Positions 33,680 through 42,668 of a DNA stretch of 64,000 bases are shown here, piece after piece (the stretch's first letter is position 1; every line of letters begins with the position of its first letter). The translations under genes and the position numbers were made by a program. Location of the stretch: contig SRZB01000011.1 in NCBI GenBank assembly GCA_004793585.1, positions 1 through 64,000 on the forward strand. Direction: 5' to 3'. The DNA comes from Hominisplanchenecus murintestinalis. Its GTDB lineage: Bacteria; Bacillota; Clostridia; Lachnospirales; Lachnospiraceae. The notes under the pieces are model-generated. The model did no database searches. It was not told the origin of the DNA and saw only the letters and a program-made list of their open reading frames with translations.

Positions 33680-33742
33680 TCAGCCACCTCCACTATAATC
33701 TGAAATACCTGCTTATCTTCCCTCTGCGCCCACTTAATTTTT

Positions 33743-33771
33743 ATTATACTTTATCTCTCCCAAATGTACAA
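33743..33771 (-). promoter_or_regulatory. Promoter of the AAA-ATPase-like gene
   Basis: TTGTAC (33766-33771) and TATAAT (33743-33748) with a 17-bp spacer on the minus strand, about 65 bp before the ATG. Confidence 0.65.
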
Positions 33772-33787
33772 TCATTTATCTGCAGAC

Positions 33788-33829
33788 AAAAAAACTGGCT
33801 TCCGGTATTTTTCCGTCAGCCAGTTTTTC
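33788..33829 (-). terminator. Terminator of the flavodiiron protein gene
   Basis: AAAACTGGCT and AGCCAGTTTT flank a centre that also pairs in part (GACGGAAAAATACCGG). On the minus strand it ends in TTTTTTTG, 8 bp past the stop codon. Confidence 0.8.
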
Positions 33830-33836
33830 TATTCTT

Positions 33837-35627
33837 TTATGCTATCGGTTCAAAATCCGCAACTCCGTGTTTGCAGAGCGGACAGATGAAATCTTCCGGA
33901 AGTTCATCTCCCTCGTACACATAACCGCACACTTTGCAGACAAAGCCTTTCTTCCCTTCTGTATCAGGTTTCGGCTTTACATTGTTCTGATAGTAGGTAT
34001 ATGTCATGGTTTCCTTATCGGAAAGCACTCTTGCTTCTGTCACGGCGCAGATGAACATGCCGTGCGTATCAAGGTCGATGTACTGCTCCACCTTCAGCGA
34101 CATAAAGGAGTTGATATATCTCGGCAGAAAAGCAAGTCCATTATCCGAGCGCAGCGGCGTTTCGTCCGCAAATTTATCCACCGTCCTTCCGCTCTGGAAG
34201 CCGAATCTCTCAAAAACGCTGAACGGCGCGTCCACGGACAGGCAGTTCACGTTCATGCACCCTGTCTGCTTAATCACATGATGCGAATAATTCTGCTTAT
34301 TAATCGTCACTGCAATCCGGTTCGGCGTGTTTGTAACCTGCGATACCGTGTTGACAATCAGCCCGTTATCCTTCTTGCCATCGTTGGACGTCACCACATA
34401 CAGGCCATAACCAATATTGAAAAGCGCAGTCAGATCATTCTTATTCGCCGTCTCATCGCGCTGCGCCAGATAATCTTTACACAGCTCTTCCGCAAGCTCC
34501 TCCAACTGTGCAGAACTGCTTTCATTCAACGCGGACATAATCTTCACTGTCGTATCTGTAAACGTCAGGTTCTTGCAGCCGGAGAGCATATTTTTCATCG
34601 TTTTCGCGGCAAGCGGCGCCCAGGAACCGTTTTCTATCAGGCCGATTGTCCTGTTCTGGAAATTCCGCTCCGTCAGATGATGGATAAACTCTTTCATAAA
34701 TGGGAAAATATCTGCGTTATAAGTAGTAGTAGCCAGAACAAGCCTGCCGTAACGGAATGCATCTTCTACCGCTTCCGCCATATCACACCGCGCCAGATCG
34801 CACACAACTACCTTCGGGCAGCCTTTCGCTTTCAGTTTTTCCTCCAGGACTTCAACTGCCCGCTTCGTATTTCCATAAACCGAAGTGTAGGCAATCACGA
34901 TGCCCTCGCTCTCCACACCGTATGATGACCAGGTATTGTACAGGTTCAAATAATATCCCAGGTTCTCTGTCAGCACCGGGCCGTGCAATGGACAGATTTT
35001 CTCAATCTCAAGACCAGACGCCTTTTTCAGAAGCGCCTGCACCTGCGCGCCGTATTTTCCAACAATGCCGATATAATACCTTCTCGCTTCGCACGCCCAG
35101 TCTTCTTCCACATCGTTCGCCCCGAACTTTCCAAATCCGTCTGCGGCAAACAATACTTTGTCCGTACTGTCATACGTCACGATAACCTCCGGCCAGTGTA
35201 CCATCGGCGCCGCTACAAACGTAAGCGTATGCTTTCCGAGATTCAGCGTGTCGCCCTCTTTCACCACGATACGCCCGTCGGCAAAATCCGTCCCGAAAAA
35301 GTTCTGCATCATCACAAACGCCTTTTCGCTGGAAACAACCGTTGCCTCCGGATAAATTTTCATAAAATTCGCGATATTCGCAGAATGATCCGGTTCCATA
35401 TGCTGTACAACCAGATAATCCGGCTTCCTGCCGCCAAGTACGGCCGCTATGTTATCCAGCCATTCATGCGTAAAATTGCGGTCAACCGTATCCATCACCG
35501 CAATCTTCTCATCCAGAATCACATAGGAATTGTAAGCCATGCCATTTGGCACCACATACTGCCCTTCAAACAAATCCACTTCATGGTCGTTCACACCCAC
35601 ATAACGGATGTCCTTTGTAATCTCCAT
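33837..35627 (-). CDS. Four-domain flavodiiron protein (diiron - flavodoxin - flavin reductase - rubredoxin)
   Basis: A 596-residue cytoplasmic flavodiiron protein, which reduces O2 to water or NO to N2O. Residues 1-245 are the metallo-beta-lactamase-like diiron core with HMEPDHSANI (H-x-E-x-D-H). Residues about 255-390 are a flavodoxin domain (IAYTSVYGNTKRAVE). Residues about 400-545 are a flavin-reductase-like domain (FNIGYGLYVVTSNDG, GLIVNTVSQVTNTPNRIAVTINK). The C-terminal 45 residues are rubredoxin with two CxxC pairs (CKVCGYVYEG, CPLCKHG). The chain may take electrons from NAD(P)H or reduced rubredoxin partners directly. It protects an anaerobe from oxygen or NO. It stands alone between two terminator/promoter regions. 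Confidence 0.93.
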   Translation of the reverse strand: MEITKDIRYVGVNDHEVDLFEGQYVVPNGMAYNSYVILDEKIAVMDTVDRNFTHEWLDNIAAVLGGRKPDYLVVQHMEPDHSANIANFMKIYPEATVVSSEKAFVMMQNFFGTDFADGRIVVKEGDTLNLGKHTLTFVAAPMVHWPEVIVTYDSTDKVLFAADGFGKFGANDVEEDWACEARRYYIGIVGKYGAQVQALLKKASGLEIEKICPLHGPVLTENLGYYLNLYNTWSSYGVESEGIVIAYTSVYGNTKRAVEVLEEKLKAKGCPKVVVCDLARCDMAEAVEDAFRYGRLVLATTTYNADIFPFMKEFIHHLTERNFQNRTIGLIENGSWAPLAAKTMKNMLSGCKNLTFTDTTVKIMSALNESSSAQLEELAEELCKDYLAQRDETANKNDLTALFNIGYGLYVVTSNDGKKDNGLIVNTVSQVTNTPNRIAVTINKQNYSHHVIKQTGCMNVNCLSVDAPFSVFERFGFQSGRTVDKFADETPLRSDNGLAFLPRYINSFMSLKVEQYIDLDTHGMFICAVTEARVLSDKETMTYTYYQNNVKPKPDTEGKKGFVCKVCGYVYEGDELPEDFICPLCKHGVADFEPIA

Positions 35628-35708
35628 ATTCCGTCACCTCTCTGTTTCATTTATAGTATTTCCCTGAAGAAATCTTCTTCCAGTCCACAAGACCAGACTC
35701 TCATAAGG

Positions 35709-35737
35709 ATTATACTACAAACCCTGGAAAAAGTATA
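35709..35737 (-). promoter_or_regulatory. Possible promoter of the flavodiiron gene
   Basis: A perfect TATAAT on the minus strand (35709-35714) lies about 80 bp before the ATG. The -35 region at 17 bp is TATACT, a poor match, so the gene may need an activator or use another signal. Confidence 0.4.
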
Positions 35738-35825
35738 TTGATTTTCCAACTTTTATGCCCTCTTTTTATTGAATAAAGTCCAACATTCGCTCAATAATTC
35801 CTTGTTTCTCCGTCCGGCTCATGAT

Positions 35826-35850
35826 AAAATATTACCAAAGATAATATTTT
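35826..35850. promoter_or_regulatory. AT-rich palindrome upstream of the LRR gene
   Basis: AAAATATTA (35826-35834) and TAATATTTT (35842-35850) form a perfect 9-bp inverted repeat with a 7-bp centre, 60 bp before the LRR start. It could be an operator for either flanking gene. No regulator can be named. Confidence 0.45.
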
Positions 35851-35910
35851 CAAGCTTTCATTACCACTACATCCAAAAATATGCAAACCTATAAAGAGGG
35901 AGGAGTAAAA

Positions 35911-38900
35911 ATGAAGAAAAAATTCATGCTATTTACACTTGCGTTCGGAATCATCCTGAGTGCATTCTCGTTGAAATCCTTTTCAGCAAACGCGGCGGAA
36001 ACAACGCCTGCAACAGAATCCGCCGACGTCGCTATTGATGCTGAAAACTTCCCGGATGAATATCTCCGAAAAGATATCCAATCATTTGACCTTAACAGGG
36101 ACGGCGTATTGGATGAGGCGGAAATCGCAAAAGCCACCATGATTTCTATCCCCAATGAAACTTCCACAGTAAAGGGACTGGAATATTTTACTGCCCTGGA
36201 AGATTTAAGCGTCTGTCTCAATGACAATCTCTCTGCCCTTGACCTGAGCGATTTCGTCTCTCTGCAGAAATTATATCTTTCAAAAGTTCCCAACCTGGTT
36301 TCCATCAATCTGAACGGCTGCTCTTCCCTGCAAAGGTTAGAGCTTTATCATATGGACGGACTGTCCTCCGTTGAATCAAACGGATGTTCTTCCCTGAAAG
36401 AACTGAATATTCAGACCTCAACTCTGGCTTCCCTGAATCTGGAGGATACCCCCGCTTTACAGCATCTAGCGATCTATGCTTCAACCATAGGTTCCATTAA
36501 CCTGCCAAACTGCGCCGCCCTGCAATCTTTAACGCTCTCCGGCGTGAATATAACTTCCCTTAATATGAGCGGCTACACTTCTTTGCAAACAGTAGATTTT
36601 GAGAAAGTCACGAACCTGGCTTCCCTCAACCTAAGCGGCTGTACCTCTTTGCAGGAAGTATCCCTCTACTACGTTACAAACCTGACTTCTCTCAATCTAA
36701 GCGGATGTACCTCCCTGCAGGAAGTATTTTTCTTAGAAAGTGACGTGATTTCTTTCGATCTAAGCGGATGTACCTCTCTGCAGAAGTTATCTCTCTGGTC
36801 GGCTTATCACCTGAACTCCCTGAACCTGAGCGGCGATACCTCCCTGCAGGAATTAACTGTTCACGAAGCAGAGCTTGCTTCCCTCGACCTGTCCGACAAT
36901 ACCGCCCTGGAAAGACTCCAGCTTGACAACTGTGGGCTTCTCTCCCTTGATGTAAGCCATAACACTGCTTTGCAGCATTTAAATTACTACTCCTCAGATA
37001 TATACCTCCGTTCCATTAACCTGCGTAACTGCACTGCACTGACCGATTTACTTATCTCCAGATTAAACACATTTTCCCTGGATTTAAGTGATAATACTGC
37101 CCTAACAACACTAATGTTCGAAGACTCAAAACTCGATGTCCTGGATTTAAGGTCTAACACTTCCCTGGGCAGCCTGACTTTATATGACACAAGCTTAAAT
37201 TCTCTTGATATAACCCCTAACGTTCCCCTGGCCAGCCTGGATTGTGACGGGACAACTTTAACTTCCCTTAATCTGAGCAACTTCACCAGCCTGTTAGGGC
37301 TTCGCCTGGCAGATAAAGAAATTTTAACCTCTCTCAATCTCAGCGGATGTTCTTCCCTGCAAGAACTTTTCATAAGCCGCAATGTGATTTCCGCTGACCT
37401 GAGCGGATGCTCTTCTTTGAAAAGCTTGTCTGTCTCACACTCAAACATGGAATCCCTCAACCTCAATGGCTGCTCTTCCCTGCAGTCTTTCACTTGCGTC
37501 TATGCTCCCCTGTCTTTTCTCGATTTGAGCGGATGTTCCTCTCTCCAGTACCTGGAATGCATGGAAACAAATTTAACTTCCCTTGATTTAAGCAGCAATA
37601 CCGCCCTGTTATCCCTGCGCATCACCAACGATGAAATCGCAGACCTGCAGTGGGGGCTGCGCGCAAGGTTTCGGATTGACCCTCCGGGTCCAACGGCGGA
37701 AGAACTTTCTCAGGTATTACCTTATCTTCTTATTGGAGATACGCTTTCTGAAGCTGAGCTGCAGCAGCTTAAAAAAGAGTTCGCTGAAGCCCAGGCCGCT
37801 TATGATGCATACGAATCTTTCTCTTCCCTTGATTTGAGCAACTGTACCGCTTTACAGTCCTTTGAGTGCCACGGCGCGAAGATTTCAGAGCTTGACCTGA
37901 GCCACAACACTGCCTTGCAGTCCCTGTCGCTCTCCTTTACAGGCATTAGTTCCCTTGACCTGAAAAACAATACTGCTCTGCAGTCCCTGAGTATCCTGAA
38001 TTTAGATAATCTTGTCTCCCTCAATTTAGCTGACTGTTCTTCTCTTTTGGACGCGGAAATTTCATCCAATATAAGCCTTTCTTCTCTTGATTTCAGCGGC
38101 TGCTCCTCTCTGCTGGACTTGACAGTTTCAGATATGAACGCCCTGACTTCCCTTACTCTGAACTGTCCTTCCCTGGTAGAGCTGGACATTATCCATAACA
38201 TGGGACTCACTTCCTTTAACCTGGGACATTGCCCGTCCTTGCAGAATTTAAATGTTACACAAAATTTCTACCTGATTTCTCTTGACGCCAGCAGCTGTCC
38301 TGAACTCCGCACATTATCTTGTGTAAACAGTTCCTTGGTTTCTCTTGACGTCAGCAAATATACGAAGCTCCACAGCTTAAACTGCACCTATAATTCCTCT
38401 TTGGAGTCTCTTACCCTGAATCCCGGCCTTGAGAAATTAACCTGCTATGAAAATGCTTTAGCTACCCTCAGCGTGCCCGACGGATGCCTGTATGATTCTG
38501 ATTCTTCCTGCATCCAATCGGTAAGAGCCCGTCCATACCAGCAGGACACCCAGTGGAAATTAAATTTGTCCGGTATCGTTGGACCAGAGAACCTTGACAA
38601 AATCACAATCACATCAGATAACGCCCAGCTCTCGAACGGAATCGTCCTGTTTAAGAGCGAAGAAAAGCCCGCTACTTTATCCTATCTATACGACGCCGGT
38701 CTGGTTCGGAAATCTGATGTTATCACAGGCTATGATACTGACGGCGCCCCAATATACGGAACAGAAGATATTCCTCTAAAGGTCACTGTTTATCTTGCCT
38801 ACCCCGAAAGCATCCCGGATTCCATGCTTGCCACAGCGCCTGCGCATGGCAATACCCCCGGTACGCGCCTGTCCGATTTTAGAACAGCCGCATCCTACAC

Positions 38901-39357
38901 CATCGACCCATCAGGGAAAGGCGTCATTTTCACAGGAACTGCCAACAGGAAAGCTTCTTCCATCCGCGTCCCGGATACTGTTACTCTCTCCGGCGTGACT
39001 TACAAGGTAACAGGAATCTCCGACAACGCTTTTACTAACCACAAGAACCTAAAGTCCGTAGCCATCGGCAAAAACGTAACCTCTATCGGAGCAAACGCCT
39101 TTGCTAAATGTAAGAAACTGACGAAGATAACGCTTCCGGCCAAAATCAAAAAAATAGGGAAAGCCGCATTTTCCGGGTGCAGCAAGCTGAAAACCATTAC
39201 GATAAAATCTACCAAACTGACTTCTAAAAATGTAGGCGCAAAAGCATTTAAAGGAATCTCGTCAAAAGCCACGGTAAAAGTACCCAAGAGTAAGAAAAAA
39301 GCCTACGCCAAGCTGCTGAAAGCAAAAGGCGCAGGAAAGAAGGTAAGAATCAAGTAA
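35911..39357 (+). CDS. Large secreted leucine-rich-repeat protein with BspA-like C-terminal module
   Basis: The ATG at 35911 follows GGGAGGAG and opens a signal peptide (MKKKFMLFTLAFG..., cleaved near SFSANAAE). Total length is 1148 residues. After an EF-hand/dockerin-like loop (FDLNRDGVLDEAEI, about 60-73) come some 33 repeats of 20-23 residues with the consensus L-x-SLNLSGC(T/S)SLQ-x-L. A non-repeat helical stretch at about 570-637 (LQWGLRARFRIDPPG...AEAQAAYDAY) splits them into blocks of about 22 and 11. The C-terminal 150 residues hold BspA-type repeats (ISDNAF, IGANAF, IGKAAF) and a lysine-rich end, closely similar to the end of the GH2 protein at 59677. A surface adhesin or binding role is likely; the ligand is unknown. 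Confidence 0.9.
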   Translation: MKKKFMLFTLAFGIILSAFSLKSFSANAAETTPATESADVAIDAENFPDEYLRKDIQSFDLNRDGVLDEAEIAKATMISIPNETSTVKGLEYFTALEDLSVCLNDNLSALDLSDFVSLQKLYLSKVPNLVSINLNGCSSLQRLELYHMDGLSSVESNGCSSLKELNIQTSTLASLNLEDTPALQHLAIYASTIGSINLPNCAALQSLTLSGVNITSLNMSGYTSLQTVDFEKVTNLASLNLSGCTSLQEVSLYYVTNLTSLNLSGCTSLQEVFFLESDVISFDLSGCTSLQKLSLWSAYHLNSLNLSGDTSLQELTVHEAELASLDLSDNTALERLQLDNCGLLSLDVSHNTALQHLNYYSSDIYLRSINLRNCTALTDLLISRLNTFSLDLSDNTALTTLMFEDSKLDVLDLRSNTSLGSLTLYDTSLNSLDITPNVPLASLDCDGTTLTSLNLSNFTSLLGLRLADKEILTSLNLSGCSSLQELFISRNVISADLSGCSSLKSLSVSHSNMESLNLNGCSSLQSFTCVYAPLSFLDLSGCSSLQYLECMETNLTSLDLSSNTALLSLRITNDEIADLQWGLRARFRIDPPGPTAEELSQVLPYLLIGDTLSEAELQQLKKEFAEAQAAYDAYESFSSLDLSNCTALQSFECHGAKISELDLSHNTALQSLSLSFTGISSLDLKNNTALQSLSILNLDNLVSLNLADCSSLLDAEISSNISLSSLDFSGCSSLLDLTVSDMNALTSLTLNCPSLVELDIIHNMGLTSFNLGHCPSLQNLNVTQNFYLISLDASSCPELRTLSCVNSSLVSLDVSKYTKLHSLNCTYNSSLESLTLNPGLEKLTCYENALATLSVPDGCLYDSDSSCIQSVRARPYQQDTQWKLNLSGIVGPENLDKITITSDNAQLSNGIVLFKSEEKPATLSYLYDAGLVRKSDVITGYDTDGAPIYGTEDIPLKVTVYLAYPESIPDSMLATAPAHGNTPGTRLSDFRTAASYTIDPSGKGVIFTGTANRKASSIRVPDTVTLSGVTYKVTGISDNAFTNHKNLKSVAIGKNVTSIGANAFAKCKKLTKITLPAKIKKIGKAAFSGCSKLKTITIKSTKLTSKNVGAKAFKGISSKATVKVPKSKKKAYAKLLKAKGAGKKVRIK
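36590..36800 (+). repeat. Near-identical DNA repeats within the LRR gene
   Basis: Three consecutive LRR units share long matches such as CTAAGCGGATGTACCTC and CTGCAGGAAGTAT with few changes, while more distant units differ widely in DNA. This suggests recent local duplication. Confidence 0.6.
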
Positions 39358-39381
39358 CAATCCCTTGATGGGTAACTGATA

Positions 39382-39417
39382 AAAGCCAGTCAGATTTTTG
39401 TAATCCTGACTGGCTTT
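39382..39417. terminator. Bidirectional terminator between LRR and kinase genes
   Basis: AAAGCCAGTCAG (39382-39393) and CTGACTGGCTTT (39406-39417) form a perfect 12-bp stem. On the minus strand it is followed by TTTATC. It separates two convergent genes. Confidence 0.75.
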
Positions 39418-39440
39418 CACTATATCAAAAACATTACCTC

Positions 39441-41111
39441 CTATATCCGAAAACATCCCCCTCCAACAAACTCCCGCAGCAGGGAATCCATCGGGATACT
39501 GTCTGCCGGAATCCCCACGAAATAGTCCAGAAACTTCAGCAGCCGCTTAGCTTCCTGATATTCCGGATCGCTTTTTCCGATGCCGAACAGCAGAGGTTCC
39601 GCATAGATTTTCAGAGCTGCAAATTCATAAATCAGCGCCGAATTGAACATCACATCCGCTTCCTCCTGGAATGGGAAGATGTAGGACTCCTCGCCTCTTC
39701 TCACCGAGTCCCACATGGCAATCGTATTTTTCGCACACGTCCCCCTTGTACGGGCGTCCCGGACAATCCGGCGGAGCAAACGGCCGTCAGTGGTCGGAAT
39801 CCGGTTATGCTCGTCAATGTTAAGCTGGGTAAGCGCGCTGATATAAATCTTAAATTTGCTTTCATCTGAAAGCCCCTTTGACATCGCAGGGTTCAGGCAG
39901 TGAATCCCCTCGATAACGAGAATATCATCCGCTCCAAGCTGTTTGTATTTTCCAAGGTATTCCCTTCTGCCTGCCTTGAAATTATAAGTAGGCAGACTTA
40001 CCCTTTCCCCGGCAAGCAGCGCCGTCATATCCCGGTTAAACAGCTCTACATCCAGAGCCTCCAGGCATTCGAAATTATAGTTTCCGTCTTCATCTCTTGG
40101 TGTAACTTCCCGGTCTACAAAGTAATCATCTACTGCAATCGGATGCGGCTTCAAGCCATGCGCCGAAAGCTGTATGGAAAGCTTATGGGAAAATGTCGTT
40201 TTTCCCGACGACGACGGTCCGGCAATCAGAATCAGCTTTTTCTCTCTGTCTTCCGCAATTCTCCTGGCAATCTCTGCAATCTTCTGCTCCTGAAGCGCCT
40301 CCTGGATTAAGATTAAATCATGAATATCTTTATGGACAATATAATCATTCAAAGCCCCCACGGTAGGAACTTCCAGCATCTCCCCCCATTTCATGGATTC
40401 TCTCTGCACCTCAAAAATCTTGCGCTGGGGAGCAAATTCCGGTATCACCTCCGGTTCTTTTTGGGCAGGCAGCAACAGTACGAATCCCTCGTCATATAAT
40501 TTCAAATCAAAATATTGAAGATAAGACGTATTCGGCACCATGAAGCCATAATAATAATCCTCAAAATCATCAATGCTGTAAATGTTTACCCTTGATACCC
40601 TTCGGTAACGGAAAAGCTTTTCCTTGTCTTTCATCCCATATTTCTGAAACAGCATGATAGCGTCATCTGTATTTACGCTCTTCTTTCTAATCGGAATCCT
40701 TTCTTCCACCAGATGACGCATATATCCTTTTACCTGTTTCAGAAACTCCTCATCCGGCACAAGGGAACCTTTTACTGTACAGTACACGCCTCCGCTCACT
40801 GCAAAATGCACGCCTACCCTCTCAATATTCTCATGGCCGCCTTCATGGTATACGGCTTTCATCAGCAAATGAACCATACTTCTCCGGTATGTCTGGAAAC
40901 CAATCTTATCTGCCGTAGTGAGAAAACTGAGATAGCAGTCGCTGTCCACGCAGTTTTGCAGCTCCCGCAGACGCCCGTCCGCCCATGCCAGCACGATCTT
41001 ATGCGTCATTCTTTCCTGGTAGTCTTTTGCAACTTCTTCATAGGAAATGCCCGCCGGGTATTCCCTCACCTCTGAACCAATCTGTACGGAAACGATTTTA
41101 CCCTCTTCCAT
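39441..41111 (-). CDS. TGS/ThrRS-like domain fused to uridine-kinase-type (PRK family) nucleoside kinase
   Basis: The 556-residue protein combines an N-terminal TGS-like ubiquitin fold (VQIGSEVREYPAGISYEEVAKDY), a segment resembling the second additional domain of threonyl-tRNA synthetase (about 70-230), and a C-terminal P-loop kinase of the uridine kinase/phosphoribulokinase family: Walker A IAGPSSSGKTTF (about 299-310), VDDYFVDRE, and LVIEGIHCLNP. It lacks any aminoacylation core. The architecture recurs in clostridia and Thermotoga-like bacteria; some members are annotated nucleoside kinase. Whether it phosphorylates uridine or senses tRNA is not known from sequence. It closes the rpoD-trmK-nif3 run, 40 bp downstream of the nif3-like gene. 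Confidence 0.85.
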   Translation of the reverse strand: MEEGKIVSVQIGSEVREYPAGISYEEVAKDYQERMTHKIVLAWADGRLRELQNCVDSDCYLSFLTTADKIGFQTYRRSMVHLLMKAVYHEGGHENIERVGVHFAVSGGVYCTVKGSLVPDEEFLKQVKGYMRHLVEERIPIRKKSVNTDDAIMLFQKYGMKDKEKLFRYRRVSRVNIYSIDDFEDYYYGFMVPNTSYLQYFDLKLYDEGFVLLLPAQKEPEVIPEFAPQRKIFEVQRESMKWGEMLEVPTVGALNDYIVHKDIHDLILIQEALQEQKIAEIARRIAEDREKKLILIAGPSSSGKTTFSHKLSIQLSAHGLKPHPIAVDDYFVDREVTPRDEDGNYNFECLEALDVELFNRDMTALLAGERVSLPTYNFKAGRREYLGKYKQLGADDILVIEGIHCLNPAMSKGLSDESKFKIYISALTQLNIDEHNRIPTTDGRLLRRIVRDARTRGTCAKNTIAMWDSVRRGEESYIFPFQEEADVMFNSALIYEFAALKIYAEPLLFGIGKSDPEYQEAKRLLKFLDYFVGIPADSIPMDSLLREFVGGGCFRI

Positions 41112-41150
41112 CTGTAATCTCCTGTCCTGTATAAAATGATATCTTCCTAT

Positions 41151-41933
41151 CTAAACTACCCAAAACGGGTTTTCATCCTTCTCTGTATACACCGTCAGCC
41201 CTGTAAACGTTTCCCTGATATACCCTGCCATCTGGGAAACAAAGATTTTCTCTATCCCGTAATGCCCGGCGTCAATCACTGTCAGCCCCCTCATCACCGC
41301 ATCGATCCCGTCATGATGCCCGAAGTCTCCGCTAATCATCACATCCGCGCCCGTTCTCAGCGCCGCATCCACCAGGCTCTTCCCCGATCCCGGCAAAACA
41401 GCCGCACGGCTAACCTTTTGTTCCGGATTTCCAAAAAGCCGCACGGTATCCAGTCCAAAAACCTGCTTTACATACCTGCCGCATTCTGCCAGGCTCATTT
41501 CACCAGGCAGTTCCCCCGTGCGCCCAAGCCCTTCCTGCCGACTGCCATCGTCATAAGTAACTTCCATAATCTCCGTATCGCGAAGCCGCAGCATCTCTGC
41601 CGCCTGCTCCCCCATCGTCACTACATCATAATTTGTATGCATGGCATAATAAGAAATATCACCTCGTATCAGCTCCACAAGCCTTCTTCCGATAAAATCA
41701 TCTGTATTTACTTTCTTTAATGCCGAAAACACCATCGGATGATGGGTAAGCAAAAGGTCTGCGCCTGCCTTTTCTGCCTCCCTGATAACCTGCTCTGTGG
41801 CGTCCAGGGCAATATATACTTTCTGCACTTCCTTCTCCCTGCGTCCTGCCAGAAGCCCCGGATTATCCCAGGGCTCCGCCATGAAAAGAGGATATTTCTT
41901 CTCCAGCTCTTCTATGATTTCCCCACACTTCAT
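41151..41933 (-). CDS. Nif3-like dinuclear metal-centre protein (YqfO family)
   Basis: A 260-residue member of the Nif3/DUF34 family, which forms a hexameric toroid with two metals per subunit. The metal ligands are visible in LLLTHHPMVF (about 58-67), MHTNYD, and the C-terminal GHYGIEKIFV. It is the short form without the PII-like insert. Family function is debated; a GTP-cyclohydrolase-I-like activity and iron storage have been proposed. It follows trmK, the usual Firmicutes neighbour order rpoD-trmK-nif3. Confidence 0.92.
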   Translation of the reverse strand: MKCGEIIEELEKKYPLFMAEPWDNPGLLAGRREKEVQKVYIALDATEQVIREAEKAGADLLLTHHPMVFSALKKVNTDDFIGRRLVELIRGDISYYAMHTNYDVVTMGEQAAEMLRLRDTEIMEVTYDDGSRQEGLGRTGELPGEMSLAECGRYVKQVFGLDTVRLFGNPEQKVSRAAVLPGSGKSLVDAALRTGADVMISGDFGHHDGIDAVMRGLTVIDAGHYGIEKIFVSQMAGYIRETFTGLTVYTEKDENPFWVV

Positions 41934-41956
41934 AAAGCTTCTCCTTTCGCACTGCC

Positions 41957-42661
41957 CTATTTATGCTTTCGCAAAACCGCACACAGCGCTTCTTCTATCT
42001 GCCGCAGCCTGTCCTGAAGTTCTGCCCGGCGCTCCTGCGCCTTCTCCGTTCTGTTTTTTGCCAGTCCTTCTTCTAGCCGGCACAGTGTCTGCCTCTCCCT
42101 CTCAAGACAAAGCCGCAGACATTCATCCCTGCAGCGCAGAAGGCACGGTCCATACATAGCTTCTATATCAGAAAGCGGCTCCATCTTCCCATGTACCACA
42201 TGCATCATAGGATAGAACTTCCCATCTTCCAAAACAATCCGCTCTGTATCAATACGGTATCCATTTTCCTGCAGAAATCTCCGCACGTTACAGATATCCG
42301 ACTGGGGCTGAAGCACCAGCTCTTTCACTGTCTCCAGCACCTCTTTCCCTTCTTTCAAAATCTTCACCATAAGGCTTCCGCCCATTCCGGCAATCACTAC
42401 ACTGTCCGCCTCACCGGGGCGAAGCTCTGCCACTCCATCGGAAAGACGCGTTTTGATTTTTTCTTCCAGCCTATGCCGCCGGATATTTTCCTGCGCCCGT
42501 AAAAGCGGCCCCCGATTGATATCCATAGCGACAGCGCTGCGGATTGCGCCTTGTTCTGTCAGCCAAATAGGTATGTATCCATGGTCTGTGCCCACGTCTG
42601 CCAGACGGGAGCCGTAAGACACCAGACCTGAAACTTCCAATAATCTTTTTGATAACTGCAT
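41957..42661 (-). CDS. trmK: tRNA (adenine(22)-N(1))-methyltransferase TrmK
   Basis: A 234-residue SAM-dependent methyltransferase that makes m1A22 in bacterial tRNAs. Residues 3-50 read LSKRLLEVSGLVSYGSRLADVGTDHGYIPIWL, the family start with motif I; VVIAGMGGSLM and LVLQPQSDICNVRRFL are the other signatures. The C-terminal 80 residues are helical and coiled-coil-like (REIE/RQ-rich). It lies 8 bp after rpoD. Confidence 0.93.
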   Translation of the reverse strand: MQLSKRLLEVSGLVSYGSRLADVGTDHGYIPIWLTEQGAIRSAVAMDINRGPLLRAQENIRRHRLEEKIKTRLSDGVAELRPGEADSVVIAGMGGSLMVKILKEGKEVLETVKELVLQPQSDICNVRRFLQENGYRIDTERIVLEDGKFYPMMHVVHGKMEPLSDIEAMYGPCLLRCRDECLRLCLERERQTLCRLEEGLAKNRTEKAQERRAELQDRLRQIEEALCAVLRKHK

Positions 42662-42668
42662 GATACAT

